Below, piece by piece: positions 42,694-56,329 of a stretch of DNA of 64,000 nucleotides. Origin of the DNA: Thinopyrum elongatum (taxonomy: Eukaryota; Streptophyta; Magnoliopsida; Poales; Poaceae). Every line of letters begins with the position of its first letter. Positions within the stretch are counted from its first letter, which is position 1. The stretch covers positions 350,034,526 to 350,098,525 of the forward strand of contig CM022299.1 of assembly GCA_011799875.1 (NCBI GenBank). Reading direction: 5' to 3'. The translations under genes and the position numbers were made by a program. The notes under the pieces are model-generated. The model saw only the letters and a list, made by a program, of their open reading frames with translations, was not told where the DNA came from and made no database searches.

Positions 42694-44252
42694 ACTGTCT
42701 TGGAAGTGGTCTTGGTTCAGTATTATTTTGTTACACTACAATGGCGCCCAGTTTTTGTAATCTGCTTCTTCGTTGCGCTTTATGATCACTGGTGGCGAAC
42801 TTCGATGCCAAGTGGATGTAATATACCATAAATCATTTATTGTATAATGTAGGTTTATTCTAAGTTACTATGCCGTAATTTCTTTATTGTATAGAGTAGG
42901 TTTGTTCTTAATTCCTACTGGTTACCGTATATGCCATCATTCGCTATCTGAAAAAAGGCAAAAATCTGATGTAGTCAACCGGGCCGAAACATTCACCTCT
43001 AACGTGCCTGCATTTTAGCGGGCCACAATTGGGCCGGCCTCCAACTTTCTTGGGCCTGAAAGGCCATTGGGGCCCTTCACACTTTGCGCCAGGCCCACAA
43101 CTTAGACGGGCCTACATTCGGCACAAAGTTTAGTTGGGCCTTTAGTGAACCCAGCGCTTACTTGGGCCCATGTAGCTTCGGGCCATTAACAGGCTGAATA
43201 TTCTGCTGGCCTGTTATGGCCCATAAGATACCATGGACCTTTAGCAGGCCGAAATGCATGTTGGGCCTCAATTTTCAATAGTCGTCCACGGGCCTTTAGC
43301 AGGCTGAAATGTAGACCGGGCCATTATTGGCCCAGTTATATGACGGGCCATTACCAGGCCGAAACATATCTCGGGCCTTAGTTGGCCCACTGATATCATG
43401 GGCCTTTAAGAGGTCGAAAGCTTAGTAGAGGCATCAACGGGCCGAATTATACGACAGGCCTTTAACAGGCCCAAAGTCACGTTGGGCTGAACTATTTCCA
43501 CCTTGATCACGGGCCGTTAGTGGGCCGGATGTCACGTCGGACCATATATGGCCCATGGGCAGCATGGGCCATTCCCAGGCCGAAAGACACACCGGGCTGA
43601 AATGGGCCCATGTCTACATCAGGCCTCTAATAGGCCAAAATGTCACTGGGCCGTAATTGGGCCCAAATACTCGATGAACAATTAACGGGCCAGATCTGGC
43701 TTTGGGCCGTAAATGGGCCATGTTTAAGCAGGCCGTTAGTGGGCTGGCCCACTAGTACCTGAGTAAATACTACGGGCCTTTGACTGGGCCGGCCTTTTTA
43801 ACCTATATGGGCCTCTGTTGGGCCCTGCCACATGTCGACGTATCATAGGCACGTCTCCTCCATTGGATGGACGGCATCTGGCCCACCGAGGAGCCGACAC
43901 GTGTTTCCTCCGGCCAATGATGATTTTACACGTGGAAAATCCCCATTGGTTCGGGCTGTTAACGGGTTATTGGATCCAAACCGGAACCCGATAGCTTAAC
44001 GGCGACCCGTTATGGTGGATGCCACGTGTCGGTTACCCTTGACGAAAGCACTTCCATGATGCGCCATTTATCGTCATGGAAGTGGACACTTCCGTGATGA
44101 TAATTTTGGTATTGTTATGGAACACTTCTACGACAGCACATGTATGACTATCTTGATTCTGTCATAAAATGATCATGGATGTACATGCATGATAGAAAAC
44201 GTGACCTACTGTGACAAACACGTATCATCACGGAAGTGTTTTTTTTGTAGTG
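42694..44252 (+). mobile_element. CACTA element, right subterminal zone and terminus
   Basis: From about 43,000 to 43,830 the motif GGGCC/GGCCC recurs every 20-40 bp with AGGCCGAAA and GGCCCAT contexts on both strands. 43,830-44,252 matches the reverse complement of 55,924-56,340 with few differences. The end is CACGGAAGTGTTTTTTTTGTAGTG at 44,252, i.e. CACTACAAAAAAAACACTTCC inverted. The flanking triplet is AGC. The element's left end was not found; it must lie left of gene b and was split by the gypsy insertion or lost. Confidence 0.85.
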
Positions 44253-44322
44253 AGCCGATCGAATATTAATTCCTATATTCATAACTTCATAAGTTTATTA
44301 CAATTTATTTGTTTATTTCTCT

Positions 44323-44608
44323 TTTTTAGAAATATGATACATACGCATATGCTCACAACACGCACATACACTCATCCCTATGAACGCACACACGCACACC
44401 CTACCCCTATGAGCACCTTCGAAAGTCTAAGTGGGCGAGTCTTGAGGATGAAGTCATCACGGGTGCCTCACTATCGACGGGAACGTAGCTTCTCACTGGA
44501 TGAATATTCTGCCTTTATGAGACACCAAAGTGTCAAACCTAGGGTTTGATTCTAGTGGGCTGGAGGTATCACTGCCCTCCTAACCATCCAACCACATGTT
44601 GGTTCTCA
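44323..44608 (-). mobile_element. SINE, Au-like, with 17-bp target site duplication
   Basis: The minus strand starts GAGAACCAACATGTGGTTGG (A-box-like TGGTTGGATGG) and contains ACGTTCCCGTCGA and GGTGCTCATAGGGGTAGGG, phrases typical of the wheat Au SINE. It ends in an A-rich tail (CTTTTTTAG on the plus strand). TATTTGTTTATTTCTCT flanks it exactly at 44,306-44,322 and 44,609-44,625. Confidence 0.9.
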
Positions 44609-44835
44609 TATTTGTTTATTTCTCTAAGTAACATTTGAAACTATATCATCACAATAGAGTTTCATAGATGTTAATGATTATCTTAGAGATATAGTTGGAT
44701 GATTTATGAAGTGAGATAAATGTCTACACATTTTTATAATTTTCTCTTATGTGCTTTTCACACGTAGTATGTTTTGTTAACGTTAATTTTTCTATATTGA
44801 TAGAATACCTATTTCCTCGTTGCAATGCACGGATA

Positions 44836-46600
44836 ATTTGACAACGATGACCATAGGGAGGAGGTCCTGCTCAACGTGGCTACCACCATCAACACCAACA
44901 ATATGATCGCGAGGCAACTACTGGAGCACCGAAGCCTGCTCGAGAAGAAGAGTGTGTTGTTGATCAAACTACTCTACGAGGATGAGAGGGTGAAAGTGCA
45001 ACTAATCCCCGGGTGGTTTTGGTAATTAATAACAACATATATGTCATTGCTAATGAACATTGATGATAGATTTCAGAAAAGATCAATGATTGGCAGGGCA
45101 AGGACTAACGGATGTGGACCCCTCAAAATGTCAAGGAAAAGAATTGGCTACTCCAAGACTCTACATTTTTGGTTTAGTGATCCAAGATCACATTGAGTCC
45201 CTTAGGAAAGCCAATACTATTAAAAGGGGATGAGGTTGTTGCTTAAGTGCTTAGTGGTACTGCTCCAAAAACCCTCAATCACTTTCTCAAACAACATCTG
45301 TCAAAAACCCTAAATCTTCATTTCGGTCCCACCGACATCACCTACTCCAGACCCACCGAGATGACCCTTCCATTGCCATAGCCAAAACCCTAGCAATTCG
45401 GTTTGACCGAAATGGTTCTCGGTCCTACCGAGATGGCCTGACCAAGTTTCTGTGATGGACTTGATCCATTTCGAAATCACCGAGATGAACCGATCGAAAT
45501 TATTGAAACGAGGTCTTGCCCTAGCCATTGCACTTCGGTCCCACCGAGTTGGTATAATCGGTCTCAACGAAAAGCCTAACGGCCAAGTCTTTTGCACTAG
45601 TCGGTCTCACCGAGATTCTCATGTCGGTGCCACCGAGTTGGGTCAAAGACTTGTAACGGTTGGAGTTTTGGTGCTGCCTATTTATACCCCTCCACCACCA
45701 CTTACTCTCTGTGAGAGCCATCAGAACGAAACACAACTTCCACCATTCATTTTCTGAGAGATACCACCTATTCATGTGTTGAGATCAAGAGATTCCATTC
45801 CTACCATTTGAACCTTGATTTCTAGCCTCTTCAAGTTGCTTTCCACTCCAATCCTTCTCCTACCCAAGACAAATATGAGAGAGAGAGAGAGAGATTGAGT
45901 GTTGAGGAGACTATCATTTGAAGCACAAGAGCAAGGAGATCATCACCAACACAACATCTATTACCTTTTGGAGAGTGGTGTCTCCTAGATTGGTTAAGTG
46001 TCACTTGGGAGCCTCCAAGATCACGTGGAGTTGAACCAAGGAGTTTGTAAGGGCAAGGAGATTGCCTACTTTGTGAAGATCTACCTAAGTGAGGCTAGTC
46101 CTTCATGGACGTATGCCATGGTGGAATAGACAAGGTTGCTTCTTCAAGGACCCTTCGTGGGTGGAGCCCTCCATGGACTCGCGCGACCGTTACCCTCTGT
46201 GGGTTGAAGTCTCCATCAACGTGGACGTACGATAGCACCACCTATCGGAACCATGCCAAAAATCATCATGTCTTCATTGCGTTTGAAATATGCAAACCCC
46301 TCCTTTACTTACATGTGCAATGTTTTACTTTCCGCTATTATACTCTTAGAATTGCATGTGTAGGGTGATACTAGACTTGGTAGAATTGCTAAAATCTGCC
46401 CCCAGCTAAAATTGGGAAAAGGATATATTTTATTTGGTCAAGTAGTCTAATCACCCCCCTCTAGACATACTTTCGATCCTACAGAGGGACAACCATTACA
46501 AGGAGCAGGGGAGATGGACACAGGAGGACAAGAACATGACGACAATAATATTATGTGATGTGCATGAGGAATATAAATGTATATCTTAACATGATTGTCG
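44836..46600 (+). pseudogene. Coding fragment of unknown family split by a solo LTR
   Basis: Reading 44,836-44,990 and continuing at 46,490 (one target copy kept) gives an open frame of about 80 codons to a TAA near 46,590. The left part reads NTNNMIARQLLEHRSLLEKK and ends L-L-Y-E-D-E-R; the right part continues D-N-H-Y-K-E-Q-G-R-W-T-Q-E-D-K. It is charged and probably helical, with no recognised domain. Phrases like CGTTGCAATGCACGG flank it on both sides (44,815 and 46,628). It may be a transduplicated exon or part of an older transposon. Confidence 0.5.
44991..46484. mobile_element. Solo LTR, 1,494 bp
   Basis: It begins TGAAAGTGCAAC and ends CGATCCTACA. GAGGG flanks it exactly at 44,986-44,990 and 46,485-46,489. 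Inside are repeated TCGGT...CACCGAGA phrases, a TATTTATACCCC TATA-like site near 45,680 and a GA run near 45,875. No internal retroelement genes remain, so it is the product of LTR-LTR recombination. Confidence 0.88.
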
Positions 46601-48850
46601 TTGAACCACTAGAATATATATGCCCCCGTTACAACGCACACGCATTTAACTAGTACTAAGATAAAAGTGGAGTATATTTGCATATGTCAAACAGAATCCA
46701 TCGGAAAAAACATGTAGTTGTTTGATTCTTTATATGTTTGGATTTTTTTCATGTGACGAAGTTCACTTTTCTCCCTGCAAAAGAAGTACATTTTTCTGCC
46801 ATTTATAGAAATAGGTTACCTTTTTAGAGCACCAACCTATTTTGGATCGAGATATTCTTTTGTGAAACATTACAAAAATGTAATAGATTCACACGCAAAA
46901 AAGAGTACATGATTCAAACATTTTATATCTGATGATTTTATTGTTTTGTCATTTTATATGTGTATTTGTATAATCTATGGTTCAGCTGGGAACATTTGCT
47001 CATTGAGGCATTTCGTCGCATCCCAAGAGGAATAATTTGAAAATTGTGTACCTAATTTTCTATTTACAACGTGTATATACGAATTGTTGTATAGTTTGAA
47101 AATAACTCAAAATTTGTGCAACATATCTCTCCTTCTAATTGTTGTCTCCCACTCTTTATGCTGCCTTTCTCCTACCTTCTTGCCACTAACAAACCTCACT
47201 CTCCTGTGCCGCTCTATCGCTACATTCACCCTTAACTTTCTCCATATGTATTGCCCCTGCCTTCTTTGTCATTTTGATACCCTTCGATGTTCGGTGGGCT
47301 TCAACTTGCTCCAAAAGAATCACACAAGGTAGCAAGCTATTGGGCGCCAAGTGCAAGGCTTTGCAGATAGCAGCAAGTTTTCCCTCACTGCGAAAGTAAA
47401 GTATCAATGCATTGAAGCTTGGTTCATGCACTAATACTCAGCTCTGCAACACAATAAAATTGTACGTGTGTCCCCAACAATTCTAATGAGGGTGTCAACC
47501 TTACTACCTTTGCTAGTTGCAACAGGCAATTAAAGCATAGTGTGTTGGAAGTATTTTGTATTCTCGCCTATCTAAAGTTGTCAAACCATATATGGTATAT
47601 TATTAGTGCAAAATATTTCACTTCACATATCTATGTTACCTTGCCGCACTTTTATTTTGTGGAGAGTTGCTATTGGTAAATTGAACCCCGATCATAAGAA
47701 ACATCTTCCAACATGATTTACACCATTTTTATTTGTAGTTATTATTTATTTTGAAAAGACAAAATACTTCCATCCACATTGTACGTTAATCACTTGCTAC
47801 AAAAAAATAGAGGGTTGCTGGCTCCTAAGAGATTGACATCTCCACTAGAATTGTTGAGGACACAAGTGAAGTTTTATTTTTGTTGTGTAATTTACCATTG
47901 GTGTAGAAGACGGGTGTTTCCATGGATTAATAAATTGGCTCTCACCCAGGGAAACTTGATGCTTGTTATAAACCATTTGCGTAAGTGCATCTTGTCCCCC
48001 TTTGTGGGTTTTTTGATGATTAAAGACAAATAGTTAAGGAGCTAATGTATTTGCGGGTATACGCAGGTGAAATTCACTAAGGATTTGGTTTAACTAGCTG
48101 GCGAATGACCCCTAAAAATGTTGCGAGAACATTGTAGTCTTCGAAATGCCTACTAAAGAGTTGGAGACTTATGTGTATGACTTTTATTTACTAGTTTTAG
48201 GGAGACAACCCGAAAGTTTTAGGGAGTCATTTTCTTCTGTTGTGTACTTATAATTTTTTTCAAAAACAAAAAATATAGAGGGGAACCCACAACTTTTTCA
48301 AAAAGAAAAGTGAAAGTGAGACAGATGCAATGTGGAAGTGGGGGCTAGCCTTGAACTTTATTCATGCCCATGGAAACTTTGTGAACCTTAATCACAGAAA
48401 CTTTTCAACAAAAAATAATTATTCCCTTGTACAAATCCATTGTATTATAAAAATAATGTGCTAAGATTTACCTTTAGGGTGTTTAAATTGCTTGTTTGGT
48501 ATCTGCTGTGCAAAAACAAAAACTTTTGTTGTAATGTTTGAATTTTGATATTTTATTGGAATGTTCAAAATTTTGAAATTGTTACATAGTACTGCTATGC
48601 AATTTTTTTATTAGGTACTAATTGTTTAGAATGTTTGGAGTTATAGAAGTATATGTTTCATCTGCATCTTTACAGACTGTCCTGTTTTCACATATTGCTG
48701 TTATAGTTTTTTATCTGCTTATGTTTGCAATTTTGCCAAGCCCCATAGATGTGGGAGCATTATAATTGTGTTGTCATACAATAGGTAATGTTGTATTCTA
48801 ATTATACAATATTGTTATAACAAGACATGATGGGATTTGATGTTATATGT
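46601..48850. other. AT-rich spacer without recognised gene
   Basis: Only short, compositional frames occur. GGGTGTCAACCTTACTACC near 47,491 and TGTATTTGCGGGTATACGCAG near 48,047 resemble debris of LTR elements, but no ends were found. Confidence 0.4.
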
Positions 48851-50830
48851 ACTGACCCCTCTAATAAAAGTTCGGTTAAATTTTGTGTGGATGAAGTGTT
48901 CGAAGACTGAGGAGACATTGATATGAAAAGAATAAGGAGTGGCAAGAGTTCAAACTTGGGGATGCCCAAGTCACCCCAAGTAATATTGAAGGAGACTCAA
49001 GCATCTAAGCTTGGGGATGCCTTGGAAGGCATCCCATCTTTCTTCCTCGACAATTATTGGTATGTCTCGGTTTTTGTTTTGTTCACATGATATGTGTTCT
49101 TGGAGCGCTGTGTGATTTTCATTTTTCTTTTAGTGATGCACCATGCTGGTATGAGATAGTCCTTGGTTGATTCATAGAATGCTCTTTGCACTTCACTTAT
49201 ATCTTTTGAGTATGGTTTTATAGAATGCTTCGTGTGCTTCATGCATATCTTTTGAAGTTTGATGCTCGTTTCTCTACATTTGGAACACTGTTATTTTTAG
49301 AATGCTCTTTTGCTTCACTTATATTTGTTAGAACTTGGCTGAGTCTTTTGTAGAAAGAATTAAACTCTCATACTTCACTTATATCTATTTGGAGAGTTAA
49401 TAGGAATTGGTTATTCACATGGTTAGTCACAAAAACCTGCATTAAACTTATAGATCACTGAATATGATGTGTTTATTAACGATATTGTGGTTATAATATG
49501 AAGGTTTACTAGTTGATAATCATTGGTTAGTAAAAATATCGATGTTAAGGTTCGTGAAGTTCCAACTCATTAAATTGTCGGACATGGCATGGCCAGGAAG
49601 TTGGAGCGTAATTTATCCTTGATTGATATCGTTTGTGTAGTCCGGATGGAAGGGCGCGATGGTTAACTCCTCCCAACCTCCTTCCTAGGGGCATGCGAGT
49701 AGTACTTTGCTTCGAGGGCTTCTAGACTTTCACAATAAGTACTTGAGTTCTTTATGACTAATGTGAGTTTGTGGACTATAAGCACTTCCGCCTATCCATA
49801 ATTTGCTAGCCTCTTCGATACCGTGCCTTGCTCGTTCTGACCTCGAGACTTGGCAAACATCACAGTGCATTCAAATCCCATGAAATGACTCGCTCTTTCA
49901 CACGTAAGCCTTATATATATCCTCCCTTCAAACAGCCACCATGCCTACCTATTATGGCATTTCCATAGCCATTCCAAGATATATTGCCATGCAACTTCCA
50001 TCATTACTATTCACATGACTTGAGTATTCATTGTCATTTTGCTTTGCATGATCTTATAGAGATGACATGATATTTTGTGGCAAAGACACCGTTCATCATT
50101 GTTATACATGTTACACTAGATCATTGCACATCTTGGTACACTGCCAGAGGCATCCATATAGAGTCATATTGTTTTGGTTTATCGAGTTATAAGTAAAATA
50201 AAGTGTGATGATCATCATTATTAGAGTGTTGCCCCTACCAGTGAAGAAAAGAATGGTGGAGACTAATGATTCCTCGAAAAAGTGGGGATGAGGTCCATGA
50301 GACTGTTCAAAAAAGAAGAAAGAAAGAAAAAACAAAACAAAAAATGAAAGAAAAAGAGAGAGGGGGCACACTACTATCCCTTTTCCACACTTGCGCTTCA
50401 AAGTAGCACCATGTTCTTCATATAGGGAGTCTCCATGATTTGTCACTTTTATATACTAGTGGGAATTTTACATTATAGAACTTGGCTTGTATATTCTGAT
50501 CACGAGCAAGCAAGTTGGATGCACACCCACTTAATTTCATATAGAGAGCTTTCATACACTTATAGATCTAGTGCATTCGTTGCATGTCAATCCCTACTCC
50601 TTGTATTGATATCGATTGTAAGGCCTCTCCATTGCCTAACGACCCGTCGAGTTGATGCAAGATTTTCTCAACTATTTGTCTTCCCTTATAAACCCCTACC
50701 ATCATTCTCTTTGCCTTCCAAAGTGCTAAGTCCATGGCTCACGCTCATGTATTAAGTGGAGTTGAAAAAGCTGAAGCGAGAAAAAGTATGATACAATTGC
50801 TAAGTCCCCAGCCGTTGTCACATCTGATCT
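48851..50830 (+). mobile_element. Athila-like gypsy remnant (3' noncoding part)
   Basis: Phrases such as CTTGGGGATGCCTTGGAAGGCATCCC (48,1xx-style stem at about 49,009-49,035), ATATTGCCATGCAACTTCCA, GAGGCATCCATATAGAGTCAT and ACTAGTGGGAATTTTACATTATAGAACTTGG are typical of Triticeae Athila-group elements. Degenerate repeats AGAATGCTCTTTGC...TTCACTTATATC occur at 49,180-49,390. No gag-pol frame and no LTR border could be placed. Confidence 0.6.
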
Positions 50831-52130
50831 CCATCATCAGATGCAGCCGTCATCCATCTCAATTGCTACTCCTAGACCATCTCCATAGAGAATAGAAGGG
50901 CCAAGCCAAGAGGAGGCGCCTCCACCATGCGCACCCACCTTCGGGCCGGTGCAGTATCCATCACCAGCGCCGACACCATCACCATCTCCGCCATCGGCGC
51001 TGCCACCATCGTCATCACTGCAACTATGCTCCTCTCCTACACTAGCTTTGTGTCAACTTGTAACTTACTCTCTCTCTCCCATGTTTGACTAGTTGTATTA
51101 GTTATTGAGGATTTGGACAAACCATTGCATGATTAGTACTTTGATATTGAATAAGCGATCTGATCATTCTCATTATATGTATTGCGTTGATTGTCTCATG
51201 GTGTTGTGAAGGGTGCTCACACATCATTAGCCACTTATTGACTTGAGGTGATTTATGTTGGTGAGCAGGCTGGTTGAGGAGATAGGTAGTGACAAGACCT
51301 TGCTCCCTTCGTCCCTGGTCATTGCAATAGGGATTAGTGGAGAACCTTAGAACTTAATGCCATGTCCACGGGGAGTTCACTCCCCTTAGTCATCATTGGT
51401 AACCGGAGTGTGGAAGCACAGTGGTGGCACGAGTGTATGCAATAACTGAAGTGGGGATGCTTACTTTATTGGCTTCGTCCATGCGAGATCATATACAGGT
51501 GGATTAATGATACGAATATAGAGCCTTGTCTATCATGTGTTGTCAATAGCATACTTGTGGTGATGAATCCGAAGCCCCCAAGAACGTTTACTACTCAAGC
51601 ACCGATTCCCGTAGTTTAGTCTCTTTAATTCTCTATCTTTTATTTTCCCGTTTGTAGTTTAGTAAACACTCCTTTTTATTTGTCTTCTTAGCAACTTACT
51701 AAAGTAGACCATTTCCAAACTCTGGTTTGGGTGCGTACGGAACAGCATTAAGTGACAACATAGTTGCGTGGTTTCTGGTGCCATCCTATTAGCTCCATGT
51801 GGGTTTGACACTTCACTTATCATGAAAGTGCTAAAACAACCATGTGCACTTGCAAGCTATCAACCTATATCTGCTGGTTAGCCAGAGGGGTTCTCACAAC
51901 TTACTTGGTCAAGACAGAGCCCATATCGACCCTCGATTACACATGGAAGCTACTTAAACTTGAACTCGTACAATCCCTTTGAGCCTGGGAGGTCGCCCAC
52001 ACAACATGCGGCCACCAAAGCAATACTAAAGCACCACCAGGTGATTCATTAATTTAGTTGTTATTAAGTAGTCATCCATAAGTAACTTTTGAAAATAAAT
52101 GTTTACCCCAACCCACGTAATAGCAGCTAA
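50831..52130. other. Degenerate retroelement-like sequence
   Basis: 50,830-51,060 reads as a Pro/Ser-rich fragment (EEAPPPCAPTFGPVQYPSPA in one frame), as in linkers of gypsy gag proteins. 51,170-51,900 holds retroelement-like noncoding sequence (ACAGCATTAAGTGACAACATAG, TGCACTTGCAAGCTATCAACC). No gene is supported. Confidence 0.4.
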
Positions 52131-54833
52131 GCAACTACATGTTGGTTATAAGGTCACAGTAGATGGAGCTAAGTTTTCAACTACTGGGTTGATGCAGAAT
52201 TTAGCAAGCCTAAACTCACACTCCTACCATGGAATTCCTACAATGTATTGAAAATACTAGGTAACATGGTCAAAGTGAAAATCTGCCTGGTATTGATGAT
52301 TCTTCAAACTCACAATCATGATCAAGTTACTCTTCGCTCTTCGTATAATCTAACGTAAATAAGCGCAATCATAAACAACCATACAACACAAATCAAACAT
52401 ACAACAAGTGGAGTGCATGGTATCAGTGTCATTGTGATGTGAGATCATGTGTCATGTGTTAACCCATAAGAGTTTGGAAAACAACATAGTGGTTGTTAAC
52501 TGGAATACATGTGACATAAGTTTCAATTTATACCTAAGCCAAATTCATTATAAAATCCTAAATCTAATAAGACTCCAAACAATTACTAAAGTTTAATATT
52601 GGTTACTAAACTATAGTGCAAAAGGTTTTATTCAATTTATCCAATAGTTTAAAAGTTATAACCAAATTAAGTTTGAACTAAAATCAAGTCAGTTTAATTT
52701 TCCAAAGTTAAACAATAATCTAAAGATGTTTACTAGAGTCAAATTTTAGTTCCTCAACAAAATTATAAAATAATTATTTATTAACCTTTTATTTTTAAGT
52801 TAACAACTAAATTAGGTCTAAGTATTACTTTAATTATAGCTACTATAAAACTATATTAATTTTTCGATTACATTTTAACTACAGTGAGCTAAGTTGAAAC
52901 TATATTTAACTAGGTTTATTTTGCAAAAAGAAAAAATTAAAATGGATTTATAATTTGCAAGTTATGTCCTATTTAAGTTTAAATTAATCATGTTTGAATT
53001 TAAATTTTAAACTATCCAAATTTTATTTGTCTAGGTGAAAGTACATTTTACAAGGATCAATTTGCAAAAAGAATCACTCAATTTGGATTTGCGGAATAAA
53101 AGTTATGATAGATTGAAGTTACAGGTTATTTTTTAAAGTGCCAAATATCAAGTTATTTAGATTTAATCTGAAATTAGTTGTGGATAATGTTGTGCCGCGT
53201 GACGCTTTGCTATTGCTGCATACTGATTCGAGAAAGTGGACGTGTGTGTCGTCAGATCAAGATCGAACGGGGCAGAATAGATAGCGATATCACCTCGTAG
53301 TTAGGTCACTGGAGGTTCACTGGAATCTCGCCAGAAAAAGCAGAGAAAACAGCTCGTGGCTTGAGAGTCGTCGGACCCGGCGATACAGGGGCTCCAGGGG
53401 CAGCGGAGGGCATGTACAGGTGCGGCTCATCATCATGGACTCGATGGTGGCCTCGGTGTGCGTCGGGGTGCATGGGAATGATGTTCGAAGAGGTCACCGG
53501 AGATGCGCATGCGGCGGAGCTCCTCGGGTGAAGATATTGCGCTAAAAACGTGCGCGTTTGGACATGTGAATTGGTCAGTGAGGTGCGCGGCATCGAAACA
53601 AACCGAATGGATAAGATTTGGGGCTCGGGAACTTACTAAGCTCACTGGAGTTGAGCTCACGGTGGTGATGGCGCTTGGGTTCCGTCAAACTCGGGTTTCG
53701 AGGAAGCGAAGCTCGATGTGAGGATGTCCAACAGGTACGCGTAGTGAAGGGGAGTCCAACCATGGTAGCAGCCAGGCTTGGGGCAGCATGCACTCACCGG
53801 AATCGAGCCGGAGAGGGCTAGGGTAGAGCGGAGCTCGGGGTCTACGATGGAGCAGCCTGCTGGGGTTAGGCGTCGCGGAGTGAGGCAAAGGAGAGAGGGG
53901 TTCAAGGGGGATTTATAGGACCTGGCGGCGTGGCCGTTCCCGCACAAAGAGTGCGTGAACATGGATCGCGGGCGCGTCGTGCGCTCGGTCGTGGGTGTGC
54001 GACGTGGGGAGGTTGGTGCGAGGTTAACGTTTGCGCGCGCGGTGCTGGGCTACGGCCGGCTAGCTGGGCCATGGCCTGTCTTGGCTGGGCCTTTTCTTTT
54101 ATTTATTTGTTCTGCTTCTCTCCTGTAATTTCCAAACCATTGTGAATTTGATTTTTCTACAAAAACCAAACTTGCTCTAAAATCCAAATGGAATATTCTT
54201 TATATAGTGAACATTTTATTCCCCCTCCCTTTAGCAAATAATTTTTGCCACCTTTTAATTTTATATTATGTTTTCAATTCCATTTTGAACTTCAGTTTGG
54301 TTTTAAAAACCAAATATGCTCTTAATCCAATTTGGAACATCAACAAAAAGTCAAACATTTATTTGGACTTATGGTAAATATTTTCTTTCCTGCCAAATAA
54401 ATGCAAATCATTTTTAAATATGTTTTCCTTTTGATTTGAATTGACTCCAACATCAATCCATTTCGACCATTTTGGGAAAATTTATCAGGGGCTTAAATAT
54501 TATCTGGGACTTATTAAGAATACTTTTTTCTCAAATAAATGATTTAATTTGTCACTCCATTTTGGCATTCAAAATTATTCCCCAAAACTTTTGGGGGTTA
54601 ATTATGTTTTCCCAATTTCCAAATTAGAGTTTCAAATGCTGGCATAGGGCCTTTGACCCCCTGGATGATCAAACAAGGCAACAACAAGCAATCCTAGGCA
54701 ATGTGAGTTGACTAGCAAGCAAACAATAGTAAATGTCAAATAAATGCCATCAATTTTAAACATTTTTTGGAAAAGTTTAATTCCTTGTAAATTTTCAAAC
54801 ATTCCAGATTTAGGAAAAATCTGGGATGTGACA
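52131..54833 (-). mobile_element. LTR-like block on the minus strand (left border uncertain)
   Basis: The right edge on the minus strand begins TGTCACATCCCAGATTTTTC at 54,833, a common start of Triticeae gypsy LTRs. A TATA-like CCTATAAATCCCCC lies near 53,910, followed by a GC-rich transcribed-looking leader (53,900-53,300) and then long AT-rich sequence. No matching TG...CA left end or target duplication (right flank GAATT) was found, so 52,131 is only a guess. Frames in 53,300-54,150 look compositional. Confidence 0.5.
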
Positions 54834-55923
54834 GAATTCCATCTATGAGTGATGATGATGTGCTTACTGATTAACTAGGGGATCTGAAACCTATTTACAC
54901 TAAGCTTGCTTCAACATTCAAGAAGCAACAAAATATCCTTGCTAAGCAAGGATATTTGCTACCCGAGGGAATGGAGAAGAATCATACCATGACTAATTAA
55001 TATAAAATTCTTGAGTCAAAGTTTGAGGAACTATGTGTTTTTCATGAGGCTCTTCAAACGACCGTGAAAAGCTAACTTTTGAATTCCTCAAAAGGAAGCA
55101 AGATCTTGAATCCTTGAAGTGATTCATGATGACTTAAGGTTTCAAAACAATTCCTTACTCGCACCAGGTCAAAAAAAATCCTTACTCGCACGACAAATCA
55201 ATCCTAATCAAGAGGAATTTGCTCCTCCCTTTTTAAAATGCATTGAACTGTCTAATGCTTCATCGTCACCTGAATCTTTAAATGCTGAAAACGGTAATTC
55301 TTCAAGTGTTAATGGCATATCAAGCTCTTCAACAGTTAATATGGTTGCTAACCCCTCTCACGAGGAAATTGCAAAATATCTTAAGTGACAATGCCAGGAT
55401 GAAAACATTGCTTGATGTTGTCTTGTAAAAAGCCTCAAGAGTCATCAAGCCCTAAGTGACATTCACAAGAAGCAGATTCTGAATAAAAACCCGAGGAAAG
55501 GAGGTTATGCTTCATGAGGAGCATCAATGCTGATGGTTCTTATTGGACACGTGAACAATATTGCAAGGTATCTTGTGTGCTTGGAAGAGGGAAGGTTGTT
55601 AATCCTACACTTTTCTCTTGTTATGAATGCAAAGATTATGGGTTTGTTCTAATGCTTCATATGCTAAGTCTTCAAATGTTCATACTTCTTCAAATGCTTC
55701 AAATGGACCCAACCAGATGTGGGTGCCTAAGAAAAACTAATTCCTCTATAGGTATATGTGATACGTCTCCGTCGTATCTACTTTTCCAAACACTTTTACA
55801 TCCCGGCAACAGGCCTACTCATGCATGTGGCCAAGTACTTGACCAATCCTCGGCCAACATAAAGATCCAGCAAACTATTGCCTGACCTCGGCTCTGACGC
55901 ATTCATCCCTACATGTGCCCATA
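54834..55923 (+). pseudogene. Decayed retrotransposon gag-like remnant plus LTR scrap
   Basis: Broken plus-strand frames code GSSSVNG- and S-rich segments (55,119-55,388). A C-Y-E-C-K-D-Y-G-F piece near 55,620 looks like half of a CCHC knuckle, and N-Q-M-W-V-P-K-K-N appears near 55,715, a phrase seen in grass retroelement polyproteins. Many stops and shifts interrupt it. TGATACGTCTCCGTCGTATC at 55,757 resembles the start of an Athila-group LTR, kept for only about 60 bp. The CACTA terminus starts at 55,924. Confidence 0.5.
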
Positions 55924-56329
55924 CACTACCAAAAAAATACACTTCCGTGATGATACGTGTTTGTCACAGTAGGTCACGTTTTCTGTCATGCATGTACATC
56001 CATGACGATTTTATGATAGAATCAAGATATTCATACCTGTGCTGTCGTAGAAGTGTTCCATGACATTTCCAAAATTATCATCACGGAAGTGTCCACTTCC
56101 ATGACGATAAATCGCGCGTCATAGAATTGCTTTCGTCAAGGGTAACCGACACGTGGCATCCACCGTAATGGGTCGCTGTTAAGCTATCGGGTTCCGGTTT
56201 GGATCCGATAACCCGTTAACAGCCCGGACCAATGGGGATTTTCCACGTGTAAAATTCTCAATAGCCAGAGGAACCACGTGTCGGCTCACCGTTGGGACAG
56301 ATGTCATCCACTCATTGGACCGAAGGCGC

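Noticed and set aside
53306..53962. Overlapping minus-strand frames of 72-101 residues
   Set aside because: They lie in the GC-rich leader of an LTR-like block and no frame shows a domain.
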